Positions 24,773 to 32,212 of a stretch of 64,000 nt of DNA are shown one piece after another. The DNA lies in contig JAHJQN010000007.1 of assembly GCA_018819225.1 (NCBI GenBank), positions 1 through 64,000 on the forward strand, read 5' to 3'. A model generated the notes under the pieces. That model was not told the DNA's origin. It did not search any database and saw only the letters and a list, made by a program, of their open reading frames with translations. Source of the stretch: Microcaldota archaeon. Its GTDB lineage: Archaea > Micrarchaeota > Micrarchaeia > Norongarragalinales > SBBD01. The first letter of the stretch is position 1; every line of letters starts with the position of its first letter. The translations under genes were made by a program, and so were the position numbers.

Positions 24773-25288
24773 CTAGAGAAGGAAACGGCACTTGTTGCAG
24801 AAATTCGGGGTTTTTCGATCCAGGAATAACAGGTTCCTGGAAAAATTCATGACACAACTCCTGCGAGAACAATGCGATAGGCCTAACGCGTGCCCGACGT
24901 GGTGCGTGCTTTTCTTCAACAGCCGATCCAAAAACAATTCGTCGTTGGCTTCGCCATGAAACGCGGGATCCAAGTAGTGATAAGCGACCAACGCCACCTT
25001 TCCGTTGTTGTCCGCAATACCGAAAACGCGTTTGTAGTTGTGCGCGTAGGCGTCATACGGGAAATAGGCGAGTACGACGGAGTAGGGAGCTTCCGCGAAA
25101 CCGGAACGCATTTGCGCTAACACGTGTTCCGCGTTCCATTGCCCGCGATCGGTATTGAACGCCGCGTAATCCACGGAATACAGTTGGGGCGCCACATCCA
25201 CCTCAAACTGGAACTGATCGGCTAACGGTTTCTTTAATTTCGTGATGGGGCGGAAATGTTTTTCAAGTTCAAGGAGCAGGAGGCGCAT
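24773..25288 (-). CDS. archaemetzincin-family protein with catalytic Glu replaced by His
   Basis: 171 aa. The C-terminal half follows the archaemetzincin pattern HExxHxxGxxxC-x4-CxM-...-CxxC: HHVGHALGLSHC at residues 129-140, then SRRSCVMNFS and NFCNKC. All zinc-binding histidines and the four structural cysteines are kept, but residue 130, the general-base Glu, is His (codon CAC at 24899-24901). Peptidase activity by the metzincin mechanism is therefore unlikely; zinc binding or altered chemistry is possible. N-terminal residues are normal for the family. Third gene of a minus-strand group after the TBP-like gene and a small membrane protein. A sequencing error cannot be excluded from one read of the sequence. 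Confidence 0.82.
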   Translation of the reverse strand: MRLLLLELEKHFRPITKLKKPLADQFQFEVDVAPQLYSVDYAAFNTDRGQWNAEHVLAQMRSGFAEAPYSVVLAYFPYDAYAHNYKRVFGIADNNGKVALVAYHYLDPAFHGEANDELFLDRLLKKSTHHVGHALGLSHCSRRSCVMNFSRNLLFLDRKTPNFCNKCRFLL

Positions 25289-25333
25289 GGTTACCAGTAA
25301 GTAGGAAGGGCATTAAAAAAGCAATTGGAACGT

Positions 25334-25519
25334 TCAAAGCAACAGCATGAGCAAGCCAATAAACATGAGGAATAATCCCAGTATCACTAAACCCCCTTCC
25401 ACGGCCACGAGAACAAACGCCCATACACTCACGTTCTGGAACGCGGCGAACCAGACGCCGACGACGATGAATAACCCGAGGATGAGTGACGCTATGCCTG
25501 TCTTGCTGACCATGCGCAT
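25334..25519 (-). CDS. small two-helix membrane protein
   Basis: 61 aa, almost entirely two hydrophobic helices split by a short NVSVWAF turn. Start at 25519 or at the next Met (25513). It lies 11 bases after the TBP-like gene and 45 bases before the archaemetzincin-like gene on the same strand, suggesting cotranscription. No family recognised. Confidence 0.55.
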   Translation of the reverse strand: MRMVSKTGIASLILGLFIVVGVWFAAFQNVSVWAFVLVAVEGGLVILGLFLMFIGLLMLLL

Positions 25520-25530
25520 ACTCCCCTATA

Positions 25531-25830
25531 TTATTCGATGAAATCGTCGAGCAGTTCAACGGCACGGCGGATGCTCATATCGATTTGTTTCTCGCTCTTC
25601 GCCCCGCTGCAGATCACTTTTCCGTTCTTGAAGAGCAGGAGCGTCGTCCCGATTTCCTTCAGGCGCATGATGGCTCCCGGAAACTGTTCGGGTTCGTATT
25701 CCACGTTGTCGACTTCCATGGCAATGTTGAACAAGTCCAGCTCCACGTTCAAATTCGCGGAGGCGACGATGTTTTCGACCTTGAAGGACATATTGATGTT
25801 TTTGTGCGTCTTCTTCTTCTTTTTAGGCAT
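25531..25830 (-). CDS. single-repeat TATA-binding-protein-like protein
   Basis: 99 aa. A Lys-rich tail (residues 1-14) precedes one TBP repeat: VENIVASANLNVELDL (18-33), VEYEPEQFPGAIMRLKE (43-59), LLLFKNGKVICSGAKSE (64-80). Normal archaeal TBP is about 180-190 aa with two such repeats. Both DNA-intercalating phenylalanine positions of a repeat are kept (F50 and F67, 17 apart as in full TBP). Its front resembles repeat 1 (ENIVAS) and its rear repeat 2 (EYEPEQFPG, ICSGAKSE). DNA binding would need a dimer, or a partner. No frame carries a second repeat nearby, so it is not a simple frameshift. ATG 25830 is leaderless, with TTTAAATAG about 24 bases upstream. Confidence 0.85.
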   Translation of the reverse strand: MPKKKKKTHKNINMSFKVENIVASANLNVELDLFNIAMEVDNVEYEPEQFPGAIMRLKEIGTTLLLFKNGKVICSGAKSEKQIDMSIRRAVELLDDFIE

Positions 25831-25848
25831 TCGGCCACCCAAAAGAAC

Positions 25849-25858
25849 CTATTTAAAG
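25849..25858 (-). promoter_or_regulatory. TATA-like element of the TBP-like gene
   Basis: Minus-strand CTTTAAATAG ends about 20 bases before the ATG at 25830, matching the leaderless promoter pattern of the window. A second AT-rich run (CTTTATAAAA, 25862-25871) lies just upstream. Confidence 0.5.
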
Positions 25859-25889
25859 GGGTTTTATAAAGGGGTGGGTTGAATCGTGG

Positions 25890-26171
25890 TTAGATCGGGA
25901 ACACAGTCAACAACCAGATGAGTCCGAATACCAAGAGGCCTAGAATAAGATTGCCGAAAGTGTGCCAATGGGACTCGAAGTAGAGAATCACCGCAGAAAT
26001 CAAGATCATGTTGTCAATACCCCACAAATCGACGCCAATTAATGAGCCGACGATGGATCGATTGAACGGGGCGAGCATGAACTCGTAGCTGACGCCAACG
26101 ACCATGTTGAAGACAACTAAGAGAATGAATCCGATGGACACGATTGTGACCTGATCGTCCAAGGTGACCAT
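25890..26171 (-). CDS. small polytopic membrane protein
   Basis: 93 aa from the ATG at 26171, which overlaps the stop of the upstream gene (TAATG); longer upstream reading is a shadow. Three hydrophobic helices (IVSIGFILLVVFNMVVGV, MILISAVILYF, LILGLLVFGLIWLLTV) with loops containing RSIVGSLIG and ESHWH. Family not recognised. Paired with the next gene, and reminiscent in size of the membrane-protein operon at 57.6-59.1 kb. Confidence 0.6.
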   Translation of the reverse strand: MVTLDDQVTIVSIGFILLVVFNMVVGVSYEFMLAPFNRSIVGSLIGVDLWGIDNMILISAVILYFESHWHTFGNLILGLLVFGLIWLLTVFPI

Positions 26172-26443
26172 TAGGCAGCACCCGAGATGATGGCTAGACC
26201 AAGAATGGCTGCAGCAACGAACTGCCAAATCGAGGCCGGAAACCAGTTGATGAACCACAATATTCCTAGGCCAAAAATGAGCGCATAGACCAAAAAGGCC
26301 CTAGGATGGGCAAAGAAATCAATAACGGCGCTGGCAGGGGCCTCTCCGGAAGTATACCCTTGCACCGTAATTAAAATGAATGTGACGAACGTGACGAGGA
26401 TGATGGCATCGCTCGGGTTCGACAAATCCAATGGAGTAACCAT
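26171..26443 (-). CDS. small polytopic membrane protein
   Basis: 90 aa. Three hydrophobic helices (AIILVTFVTFILITVQGY, FLVYALIFGLGILWFINW, IWQFVAAAILGLAIISGA); short Asp/Pro-rich N-terminus. First gene of a two-gene unit with TAATG coupling. A TATA-like TTTAAATAG (minus strand, 26481-26489) and the ACTACT/AGTAGT palindrome lie upstream. Function unknown. Confidence 0.6.
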   Translation of the reverse strand: MVTPLDLSNPSDAIILVTFVTFILITVQGYTSGEAPASAVIDFFAHPRAFLVYALIFGLGILWFINWFPASIWQFVAAAILGLAIISGAA

Positions 26444-26459
26444 TTAATGCACCTATAGC

Positions 26460-26489
26460 ACTACTATTCAGTAGTAACAACTATTTAAA
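26460..26489 (-). promoter_or_regulatory. promoter with ACTACT-N4-AGTAGT operator-like palindrome
   Basis: TTTAAATAG (complement of 26481-26489) is followed by a perfect 6-bp inverted repeat with 4-base spacer at 26460-26475, which covers the expected transcription start of the small membrane-protein pair. That placement fits a repressor site. Confidence 0.5.
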
Positions 26490-26685
26490 GGTTCTGATGC
26501 GCAAAGCTTGTTTATAAAGAATTAGAAGTAGCGGATAGTGTCGAAAGAGGCAAAAGAAAGGTTTTTAATGATCGGGGGGACTTAAAAGGCAAGGAAGAGC
26601 GGGGACGCGGTCAACCAGTGGGAATGCGGATTCGAATGCGAAGAAGCCGTTGATACGACACGCCTTCATTCTATGGTGTTACTTC

Positions 26686-26961
26686 ATGAAGCGAAGTCAC
26701 GGACAATACGTTGGAAGAAGCCGGAAACTGAAGAGCAAGGGAAGGGTATCGGTTACGCGCCAGCTCGCAGAGTTTAATGCCGGCGAAACCGCACGCATCT
26801 CCGTGAACCCCTCGTTCCCACGAGGCCGCGTGCACTTGCGGTTCAACCACAAAATCGTGCGCGTCATGGGAAAACAAGGCGCGTGCAGCCGAATCGAATT
26901 CCGAGACGGAAACAAGCGCAAGGAACTCGTCATCGGAAATATTCACTTAGAGCGGGTGTAA
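26686..26961 (+). CDS. rpl21e: large ribosomal subunit protein eL21
   Basis: 91 aa from the ATG at 26686 (MKRSHGQYVGRSRKLKSKGR); the frame is open upstream to 26650 but lacks family residues. The body GETARISVNPSFPRGRVHLRFNHKIVRVMGKQG is diagnostic of archaeal/eukaryotic L21e, a small basic 50S protein. First gene of the common archaeal block L21e-rpoF-DUF655. The 240 bases upstream hold TATA-like runs (TTTATAAAG at about 26511-26519 and TTTTTAATG near 26563-26571), so a leader of about 90 bases is possible. Confidence 0.95.
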   Translation: MKRSHGQYVGRSRKLKSKGRVSVTRQLAEFNAGETARISVNPSFPRGRVHLRFNHKIVRVMGKQGACSRIEFRDGNKRKELVIGNIHLERV

Positions 26962-26967
26962 TCCCTC

Positions 26968-27297
26968 ATGGAACAACTGAACGAAAAATACATTACGCTA
27001 TCCGAAGCCAAGGATTTGTTAGAAAAACGCAAGAAGGATTCCGAGCTCAGCTACGAGCAACAAAACGCCTTGGATTACCTTGAAAAATTCGCGAAGCTTT
27101 CGAAAACGGAATCCGAGAAGATGAAGAAAGAACTCGAAGGCCTAGGGATTCTAACCGACAAGCAAATCGTATACTTGATCAACATCGTGCCGCAGAAAGA
27201 AGACACGGTGAAGGCCATCCTCAGCCAGGAAAAACTGGAGCTGAACGGAGAGCAAGTCAAAACCGTTCTGAAAGTCTGCAAGAAATACGTGAAATAA
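26968..27297 (+). CDS. rpoF: RNA polymerase subunit Rpo4 (F)
   Basis: 109 aa. Rpb4-like subunit that pairs with Rpo7 as the polymerase stalk, binding nascent RNA and helping open complexes. The N-terminal YITLSEAKDLLEKR and C-terminal HRDC-like helices (ILTDKQIVYLINIVPQKEDTVKAIL) follow the family. It starts 6 bases after rpl21e. Rpo7 is not in the window. Confidence 0.93.
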   Translation: MEQLNEKYITLSEAKDLLEKRKKDSELSYEQQNALDYLEKFAKLSKTESEKMKKELEGLGILTDKQIVYLINIVPQKEDTVKAILSQEKLELNGEQVKTVLKVCKKYVK

Positions 27298-27311
27298 GAG
27301 GACGAGTGCCC

Positions 27312-27953
27312 ATGTTCCGGAAGGAAGAAAATGCGTTCGTACTCGACTTCCTGCGCTCGGGAAAGAGCGGGGAAGCACGGCAAGAGCCAACGGCTCAAGT
27401 CTTAGGCGACCAATACTTTACGCTGCTGGAGCTCATTACCAAGCAGGGCATTGAACTCAAACCCAAAGAAAAAGTGTACATCGGGAAAGGCGTTCGCGAC
27501 AAAATCGAGCGCATCAAGTGCCGCATCATGTACGACCAGCTCACGAATGCCGCACAACAGGAGGTCGAGGAAATCATTCGCGACATTTTAACGACGCGCG
27601 AAACCGATTTCGTCAACTTCTTGAATAAAGCGGGGCCCATCAACATCCGCATTCACTCACTGGAACTGCTTCCGAACGTCGGTAAAAAGAATCTGGAGTC
27701 CCTCCTCGCGGAACGGGAGAAAGCCCTGTTCGAAAGCTTCGAAAATATTCGCCAGCGCGTCGCTCATCTCACGAACATCGAAGACATTCTGCTGCAACGC
27801 ATCATCCACGAACTGAAAGGCCAAGAAAAGTACTACTTGTTCGTGAAGATTCCTCCGAAACTGGAGGAGGATGGCGAGCAGCGACCGAGAAGGCACTCGC
27901 CCGGCCCTCGCTTCGAGCGTTACGGCGGATCCCGGCTCGGACCCCGGTTCTAA
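27312..27953 (+). CDS. DUF655 helix-hairpin-helix RNA-binding protein
   Basis: 213 aa. Matches archaeal DUF655: an OB-like N-terminal part (VLGDQYFTLLELITKQGIELKPKEKVYIGKG), then a helix-hairpin-helix segment (INIRIHSLELLPNVGKKNLESLLAERE). The C-terminus ends in a basic RG-rich tail (residues about 195-213). In many archaea the gene follows rpoF and precedes ksgA; here AMP phosphorylase follows instead. A GTG two codons earlier (27306) is possible, but ATG 27312 is better spaced from GAGGA. Role in rRNA or RNA metabolism is inferred. Confidence 0.88.
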   Translation: MFRKEENAFVLDFLRSGKSGEARQEPTAQVLGDQYFTLLELITKQGIELKPKEKVYIGKGVRDKIERIKCRIMYDQLTNAAQQEVEEIIRDILTTRETDFVNFLNKAGPINIRIHSLELLPNVGKKNLESLLAEREKALFESFENIRQRVAHLTNIEDILLQRIIHELKGQEKYYLFVKIPPKLEEDGEQRPRRHSPGPRFERYGGSRLGPRF

Positions 27954-28023
27954 ATTCGGTACAAACCGCACCTTTAAATTTCCAGCAGCGGTAGCCATAT
28001 CAAAATCACTTCCACGATGCCAC

Positions 28024-29529
28024 ATGCCACAACCGTTTCGCGCCAAAATATTTGAAGTCGAACAAGGCCACAACGAAGTCGTACTCAATGAAGAACGCGC
28101 CGTGTCCCTGGGGCTCAGCCACTTCGACCGCGTCATGTTGAGAGGACGCGGAAAAAAAGTGGCGGCCATCGTGGATTTTTCCGCGAAGCTCATCAAATAC
28201 GACGAAGTCGGATTGTTTGAAGAAGTCGCGGAGCAATTGGGCGTGAAAAATGGGGAGATCGTCTCGCTCGAACCCATCCACCGGCCCAACAGCCTCGACT
28301 ACATCAAGAAAAAATTGGATAACCAAACATTGAAAACGCATGAAATCGATTTGATCATCCAAGACTTGATGCAGGAAAAACTCGCTGCAACGGATTTGGC
28401 CGCGTTCATCGCGGCGATTTACACGAACGGAATGAACACGGAAGAAACCGCAAGCCTCACGAACGCCATCTGTAAAAGCGGGGACGTGCTGGAGTTCGAG
28501 GATAAAAACGTGGTCAGTGCGCACAGCATCGGAGGCGTTTCCGGCGACCGCGTCACCATGGTCATCGTGCCCATCATGGCTTCGCTGGGCATCAAGATTC
28601 CGAAGACGGCGAGTCGCGCCATTTCATCCGCGAGCGGAACCGCCGACGCCATGGAAGTGCTGACGAACGTGACCCTGGACGTAAAACAAATTCGGAAGGT
28701 CGTGATGAAAACAAACGGATGCCTGGTTTGGGGCGGGGCCGTGCATTTGGCGTCAGCGGACGACAAGCTGATCCGCATCCGGAATCCGTTGCGCTTGGAT
28801 CCCAAACCCCTATTGCTCAGCAGTATTCTCGCGAAAAAGAAGGCGGAAGGCGCGCGGTTTGTCATCATCGATATTCCCGTGGGGCGCGGCGCGAAAATCC
28901 AGCACATTGACGAAGGCCGCGAACTCGCGAAAAGCTTTGAACAGCTCGGCTCGCATTTGGGCATGAAAGTGCAATGCATTATTAGCGATGGCAGCGAGCC
29001 GTTGATTCCCACGATTGGTCCGGCGCTGGAAGCGCGCGCGGTACTGGAAACCCTGGAGCAGAAGCACATGAATCTCTTGCTAGAAAAATCGTGTCTCATG
29101 TGCGGGGTGTTGTTGCACCTCGTCAAAAAAATACCGAAGGAAGAAGGGTACCGCATCGCATTGGAACAAGTCAAGAACGGGAAAGCCCTGGAAAAATTGC
29201 AGGAAATCATGGTCGCCCAAGGAGGGAAGCGAAAGAAATCCTCGGAAATCGTCATCGGACCGTTGCGGGCCACGATTCGAGCTACCGAACGCGGAAAAAT
29301 CGGGCACGTGGACAATAAAGCGGTCTCGAAACTATGTCGCATGCTGGGAGCACCGCAAAGCAAGGAAGCCGGAATGATCATCCTCGCCACCAAAGGACAG
29401 CACGTGGAAAAAGGCCAGCCCGTCGCCGAACTCGTCTCCAACAGCAAAGAAAAACTCGAGTACGCGTTGCGGCAAGTCCCCCAACTCAAATTGTTTGAAG
29501 TCGAACGCATCATTATTGATGTCGTATGA
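28024..29529 (+). CDS. deoA: AMP phosphorylase
   Basis: 501 aa from the ATG at 28024; the frame extends upstream into the DUF655 gene but only from here does the family N-terminus (FRAKIFEVEQGHNEVVLNEE) begin. The enzyme splits AMP or other NMPs with phosphate to give ribose 1,5-bisphosphate and the base. Motifs: GGVSGDRVTMVIVPIMAS, KTASRAISSASGTADAMEV, and KTNGCLVWGGAVHLASADDKLI, then GRGAKI, all like archaeal AMP phosphorylase, including the extra N-terminal domain that thymidine phosphorylases lack. R15P isomerase and RuBisCO III are not in the window. CTTTAAATT at 27971-27979 is a likely TATA. Overlaps acdB by four bases. Confidence 0.92.
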   Translation: MPQPFRAKIFEVEQGHNEVVLNEERAVSLGLSHFDRVMLRGRGKKVAAIVDFSAKLIKYDEVGLFEEVAEQLGVKNGEIVSLEPIHRPNSLDYIKKKLDNQTLKTHEIDLIIQDLMQEKLAATDLAAFIAAIYTNGMNTEETASLTNAICKSGDVLEFEDKNVVSAHSIGGVSGDRVTMVIVPIMASLGIKIPKTASRAISSASGTADAMEVLTNVTLDVKQIRKVVMKTNGCLVWGGAVHLASADDKLIRIRNPLRLDPKPLLLSSILAKKKAEGARFVIIDIPVGRGAKIQHIDEGRELAKSFEQLGSHLGMKVQCIISDGSEPLIPTIGPALEARAVLETLEQKHMNLLLEKSCLMCGVLLHLVKKIPKEEGYRIALEQVKNGKALEKLQEIMVAQGGKRKKSSEIVIGPLRATIRATERGKIGHVDNKAVSKLCRMLGAPQSKEAGMIILATKGQHVEKGQPVAELVSNSKEKLEYALRQVPQLKLFEVERIIIDVV

Positions 29530-30164
29530 CCCGACTCGCAACCGAAGAAGAAATCGAAGCGCTCCTGAAACGCTACCGTATTCCGCACGTGAACGAGGTA
29601 TGCGCAAAGGACTTGCCTCGCTTGTTGAATGCCTCCAGAAAACTGCCGACCCCCTGGGTCTTGAAAATCATTTCAAGAGACGCGACGCACAAGACGGACA
29701 AGGGCCTCGTGAAACTGAACATTCACAACGAAAACGAGTTGAAAAAAGCGTTTGCCACCATACAAAAAAAGGCGAAAGGCATTCGCATCGAAGGATACGT
29801 GATTCAAGAACAGAAGAACGGCGTCGAATTCATTGTCGGCGGAAAAGTCGATCCCGTATTCGGAAACGTGTTAGTATTCGGACTCGGCGGATTGTTCGTG
29901 GAACTCATCAAGGAGCGCTCGCTCCGCATCCTACCCATTGACGAAAAAGAAGTCCGCACGATGTTGCGGGAAACCAAGGCTTCGGCGTTCTTTACCGGTT
30001 ACAGAAACCAGTGGGTGTCTGAAGACGCGCTCGCCGCCTTCGTCATGAAGGCCGCGCACATGCTGTATCACGAAGAGCGCATCATGGAACTGGACTTTAA
30101 TCCCGTAATCGCCCGAGAACGCGAGATCCTCGTGGCGGACGCACGCATCGTATGGAACGATTGA
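29526..30164 (+). CDS. acdB: ADP-forming acetyl-CoA synthetase, beta subunit
   Basis: 212 aa ATP-grasp subunit that takes phosphate from the alpha-subunit phosphohistidine to make ATP from ADP. Typical stretches: WVLKIISRDATHKTDKGLVKLNI, YVIQEQKNGVEFIVGGKVDPVFGNVLVFGLGG, ELDFNPVIA near the end. Length and separate subunits match archaeal ACD. ATGA overlap with deoA and one-base spacing to acdA show one operon. Acyl-CoA specificity cannot be told. Confidence 0.93.
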   Translation: MTRLATEEEIEALLKRYRIPHVNEVCAKDLPRLLNASRKLPTPWVLKIISRDATHKTDKGLVKLNIHNENELKKAFATIQKKAKGIRIEGYVIQEQKNGVEFIVGGKVDPVFGNVLVFGLGGLFVELIKERSLRILPIDEKEVRTMLRETKASAFFTGYRNQWVSEDALAAFVMKAAHMLYHEERIMELDFNPVIAREREILVADARIVWND

Positions 30165-30165
30165 C

Positions 30166-31566
30166 ATGACCCCCGAACTAGCGGCCGTAATGAAGGCCTT
30201 GACGCAACCGAAAAGCATCGCCGTAGTGGGTGCGTCGCGCGACCCGCGATCCGTCGGCCACGGAGTGTTAAAGGGATTGGTGCACGGATGCGTATTCGAA
30301 AGCGGATCCTGCATACCGTACAACGGAATCGTATACGCAGTCAACCCCAAGGCCAAAGACGTTTTAGGCAAAAAATGTTTTGGGAGTCTAAAGGATATTC
30401 CCGGCAGCGTCGAAAGCATTGTGGTCGCGATACCCGCGAAATTCGTTCCCCAGATCATGGAAGAAGCAGCGATAAAAAAAGTGAAGGTCGCCATCATTGT
30501 TTCAGCGGGCTTTGCGGAACTTGGAGTGGAAGGAAAAAAGCTGCAGGAAGAAGTCGTCAAAAAAGCGAAAGCGGGCGGGATTCGCGTCTTGGGGCCGAAC
30601 GTGCTCGGCTTGCTCGTTCCTCCAAACAACTTCAACGCCAGTTTCGCGCTCACCACCCCGGAACCCGGAAATATTGCGTTCATCTCACAAAGCGGCGCGC
30701 TCGCCGACTCGGTTGTGGATTGGGCATTGCAGGCAAGATACGGATTTTCGTTTCTCGCGAGCCTCGGGAATACCGCGGACTTGGATGAAAGCGATTTCCT
30801 GGAGTACGGACTTGACGACCGCAAAACCAAGGCCATTGCCATGTACCTCGAAGGCGTGAAAAACGGGAAGAAGTTCTTGAAAACCGCGAAAAAAGTTTCG
30901 CAAACCAAACCTATTATTGTCTTAAAAGGCGGGAAAACCGAACGCGGAGGCCAAGCGATTGCATCGCATACCGGCTCGTTGGCAGGAAGTTACGCGGTAT
31001 ACCAAGCCGCTTTCAGGCAAGCCGGCGTGTTCTCGGCTGAAAGCGTCGAAGACTTGTTTGATTTAGCGAAAGCGTTGGCATCCCAACCCCGCACGCAAGG
31101 AAAAAACGTGGCGATTATAACCAACGGAGGAGGCGTCGGGGTATTGACTGCGGATTATTGCGCGGAAGCCGGCTTGAACGTGGTTCCATTGAAACAAAAA
31201 ACACTCGAGAAACTGGAGAAGAGTGGAAAAATGCATGCGGCTTACTCGCACAACAACCCGTTAGATCTCGTGGGGGATGCATTACCCGACCGGTACGAAG
31301 CCGCGGTGAACACCTTGCTTTCGGAACCGTATATTCACAGCATGATCGTCGTGCAAACACTGCAAACCATGACGGACAGCCAAAAAGATGCGGAAGTCGT
31401 GGTGAAGGCGCATCAAACGTATCCGAACAAGCCCGTCGTATGCGTGTTCATGGGAGGCAAGTACTCCGCTCCCGGAGTCGCCACGCTCAGAAAACACGAT
31501 ATACCCGACTACAATGACCCGTTAAAAGCCGTTAAAGTACTGAAGGTACTGAGCAGCATCATTTAA
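30166..31566 (+). CDS. acdA: ADP-forming acetyl-CoA synthetase, alpha subunit
   Basis: 466 aa. CoA-binding subunit that forms acyl phosphate and then the phosphohistidine intermediate. The CoA-binding Rossmann domain (IAVVGASRDPRSVGHGVLKGL), VLGPNVLGLLVP, FISQSGALADSVVDWA and the catalytic-His stretch AIASHTGSLAGSYAVYQAAF near residue 270 are all present. It converts acetyl-CoA and similar thioesters to acids with ATP gain, the usual energy step of fermenting archaea. Followed by a hairpin before the convergent CARDB gene. Confidence 0.94.
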   Translation: MTPELAAVMKALTQPKSIAVVGASRDPRSVGHGVLKGLVHGCVFESGSCIPYNGIVYAVNPKAKDVLGKKCFGSLKDIPGSVESIVVAIPAKFVPQIMEEAAIKKVKVAIIVSAGFAELGVEGKKLQEEVVKKAKAGGIRVLGPNVLGLLVPPNNFNASFALTTPEPGNIAFISQSGALADSVVDWALQARYGFSFLASLGNTADLDESDFLEYGLDDRKTKAIAMYLEGVKNGKKFLKTAKKVSQTKPIIVLKGGKTERGGQAIASHTGSLAGSYAVYQAAFRQAGVFSAESVEDLFDLAKALASQPRTQGKNVAIITNGGGVGVLTADYCAEAGLNVVPLKQKTLEKLEKSGKMHAAYSHNNPLDLVGDALPDRYEAAVNTLLSEPYIHSMIVVQTLQTMTDSQKDAEVVVKAHQTYPNKPVVCVFMGGKYSAPGVATLRKHDIPDYNDPLKAVKVLKVLSSII

Positions 31567-31580
31567 TTAAAAAAAAGATA

Positions 31581-31605
31581 AAAAGGAGCTTTCGCTCCTC
31601 TTTTC
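31581..31605. terminator. hairpin between convergent genes
   Basis: AAAAGGAGC-TTTC-GCTCCTCTTTT: a 5-bp GC core (31585-31589 with 31594-31598) extended by A/T pairs, T-rich on the plus side and preceded by an A-run that becomes a T-run on the minus strand. Its place between the converging stops of acdA (31566) and the CARDB gene (31614) suits a bidirectional terminator. Confidence 0.6.
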
Positions 31606-31613
31606 AATACTTT

Positions 31614-32084
31614 TTACGGTAGAGACAACGGCTTCGATGCGATGTTGTTGGTTTCATCGGATTCCAACACGTCATTGAAGATGTCGGCAATTCCCGTCAC
31701 CGTATAGTTTCCGTACTCCAACAAATAAGTCTGGCTATGCGAAACCGTGATTCCGGGAGCCAAGCTTCCGACGGCAAAGTTCGATGCGTGCATTTCGGGC
31801 CCGGTCACGTTAATCTGGTCCGTGAAGTTGTACGCAGTCGTATTGCCGACGTTCTTAACGGAGAACGTAACGGATACAACGCGTTCGCAGTTAACGGGCC
31901 CGCAAATCGTCTTGCCTTTCTTGACCGACAGGCTATACGCTAACAAATCAACCGTCGAATTACCGAACGCCATCCCGCTTTCCGGGTTCGCGACAGACGC
32001 GCCCCCGGTTTGAGCAAGAGCCGGCAACGCCAACACGGCCACAAACAAGGCCGCAACGAGACTCGATCTACTACTCCAATTCAT
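31614..32084 (-). CDS. secreted CARDB-domain protein
   Basis: 156 aa. A Sec-type signal peptide (LVAALFVAVLALPALAQ, residues about 9-25) is followed by one CARDB-like beta sandwich: VVSVTFSVKNVGNTTAYNFTDQINVTG ... GNYTVTGIADIFNDVLESDETNNIAS, whose DETNN ending is characteristic. One cysteine pair (CGPVNC) may form a disulfide. CARDB domains are adhesion or assembly modules on cell surfaces. Start is backed by ribosome-binding site GAGGTGA 7 bases upstream; TATA-like sequence GATATATTA lies near 32158-32168. Confidence 0.82.
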   Translation of the reverse strand: MNWSSRSSLVAALFVAVLALPALAQTGGASVANPESGMAFGNSTVDLLAYSLSVKKGKTICGPVNCERVVSVTFSVKNVGNTTAYNFTDQINVTGPEMHASNFAVGSLAPGITVSHSQTYLLEYGNYTVTGIADIFNDVLESDETNNIASKPLSLP

Positions 32085-32212
32085 ATCGTCTTCACCTCTT
32101 AGATAATGTCACGCGGATACGTTCCGCAAGAACAAGAGAGAGCTACGCCTGGACCACGTAATATATCTTGGGCGGTCCGTTGTTCAGGAAAAACGTCCCA
32201 AAAGCGTTCCAA

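Noticed and set aside
26600..26650. tRNA-like GATTCGAATGC segment upstream of rpl21e
   Set aside because: No flanking T stem, acceptor stem or D arm could be drawn.
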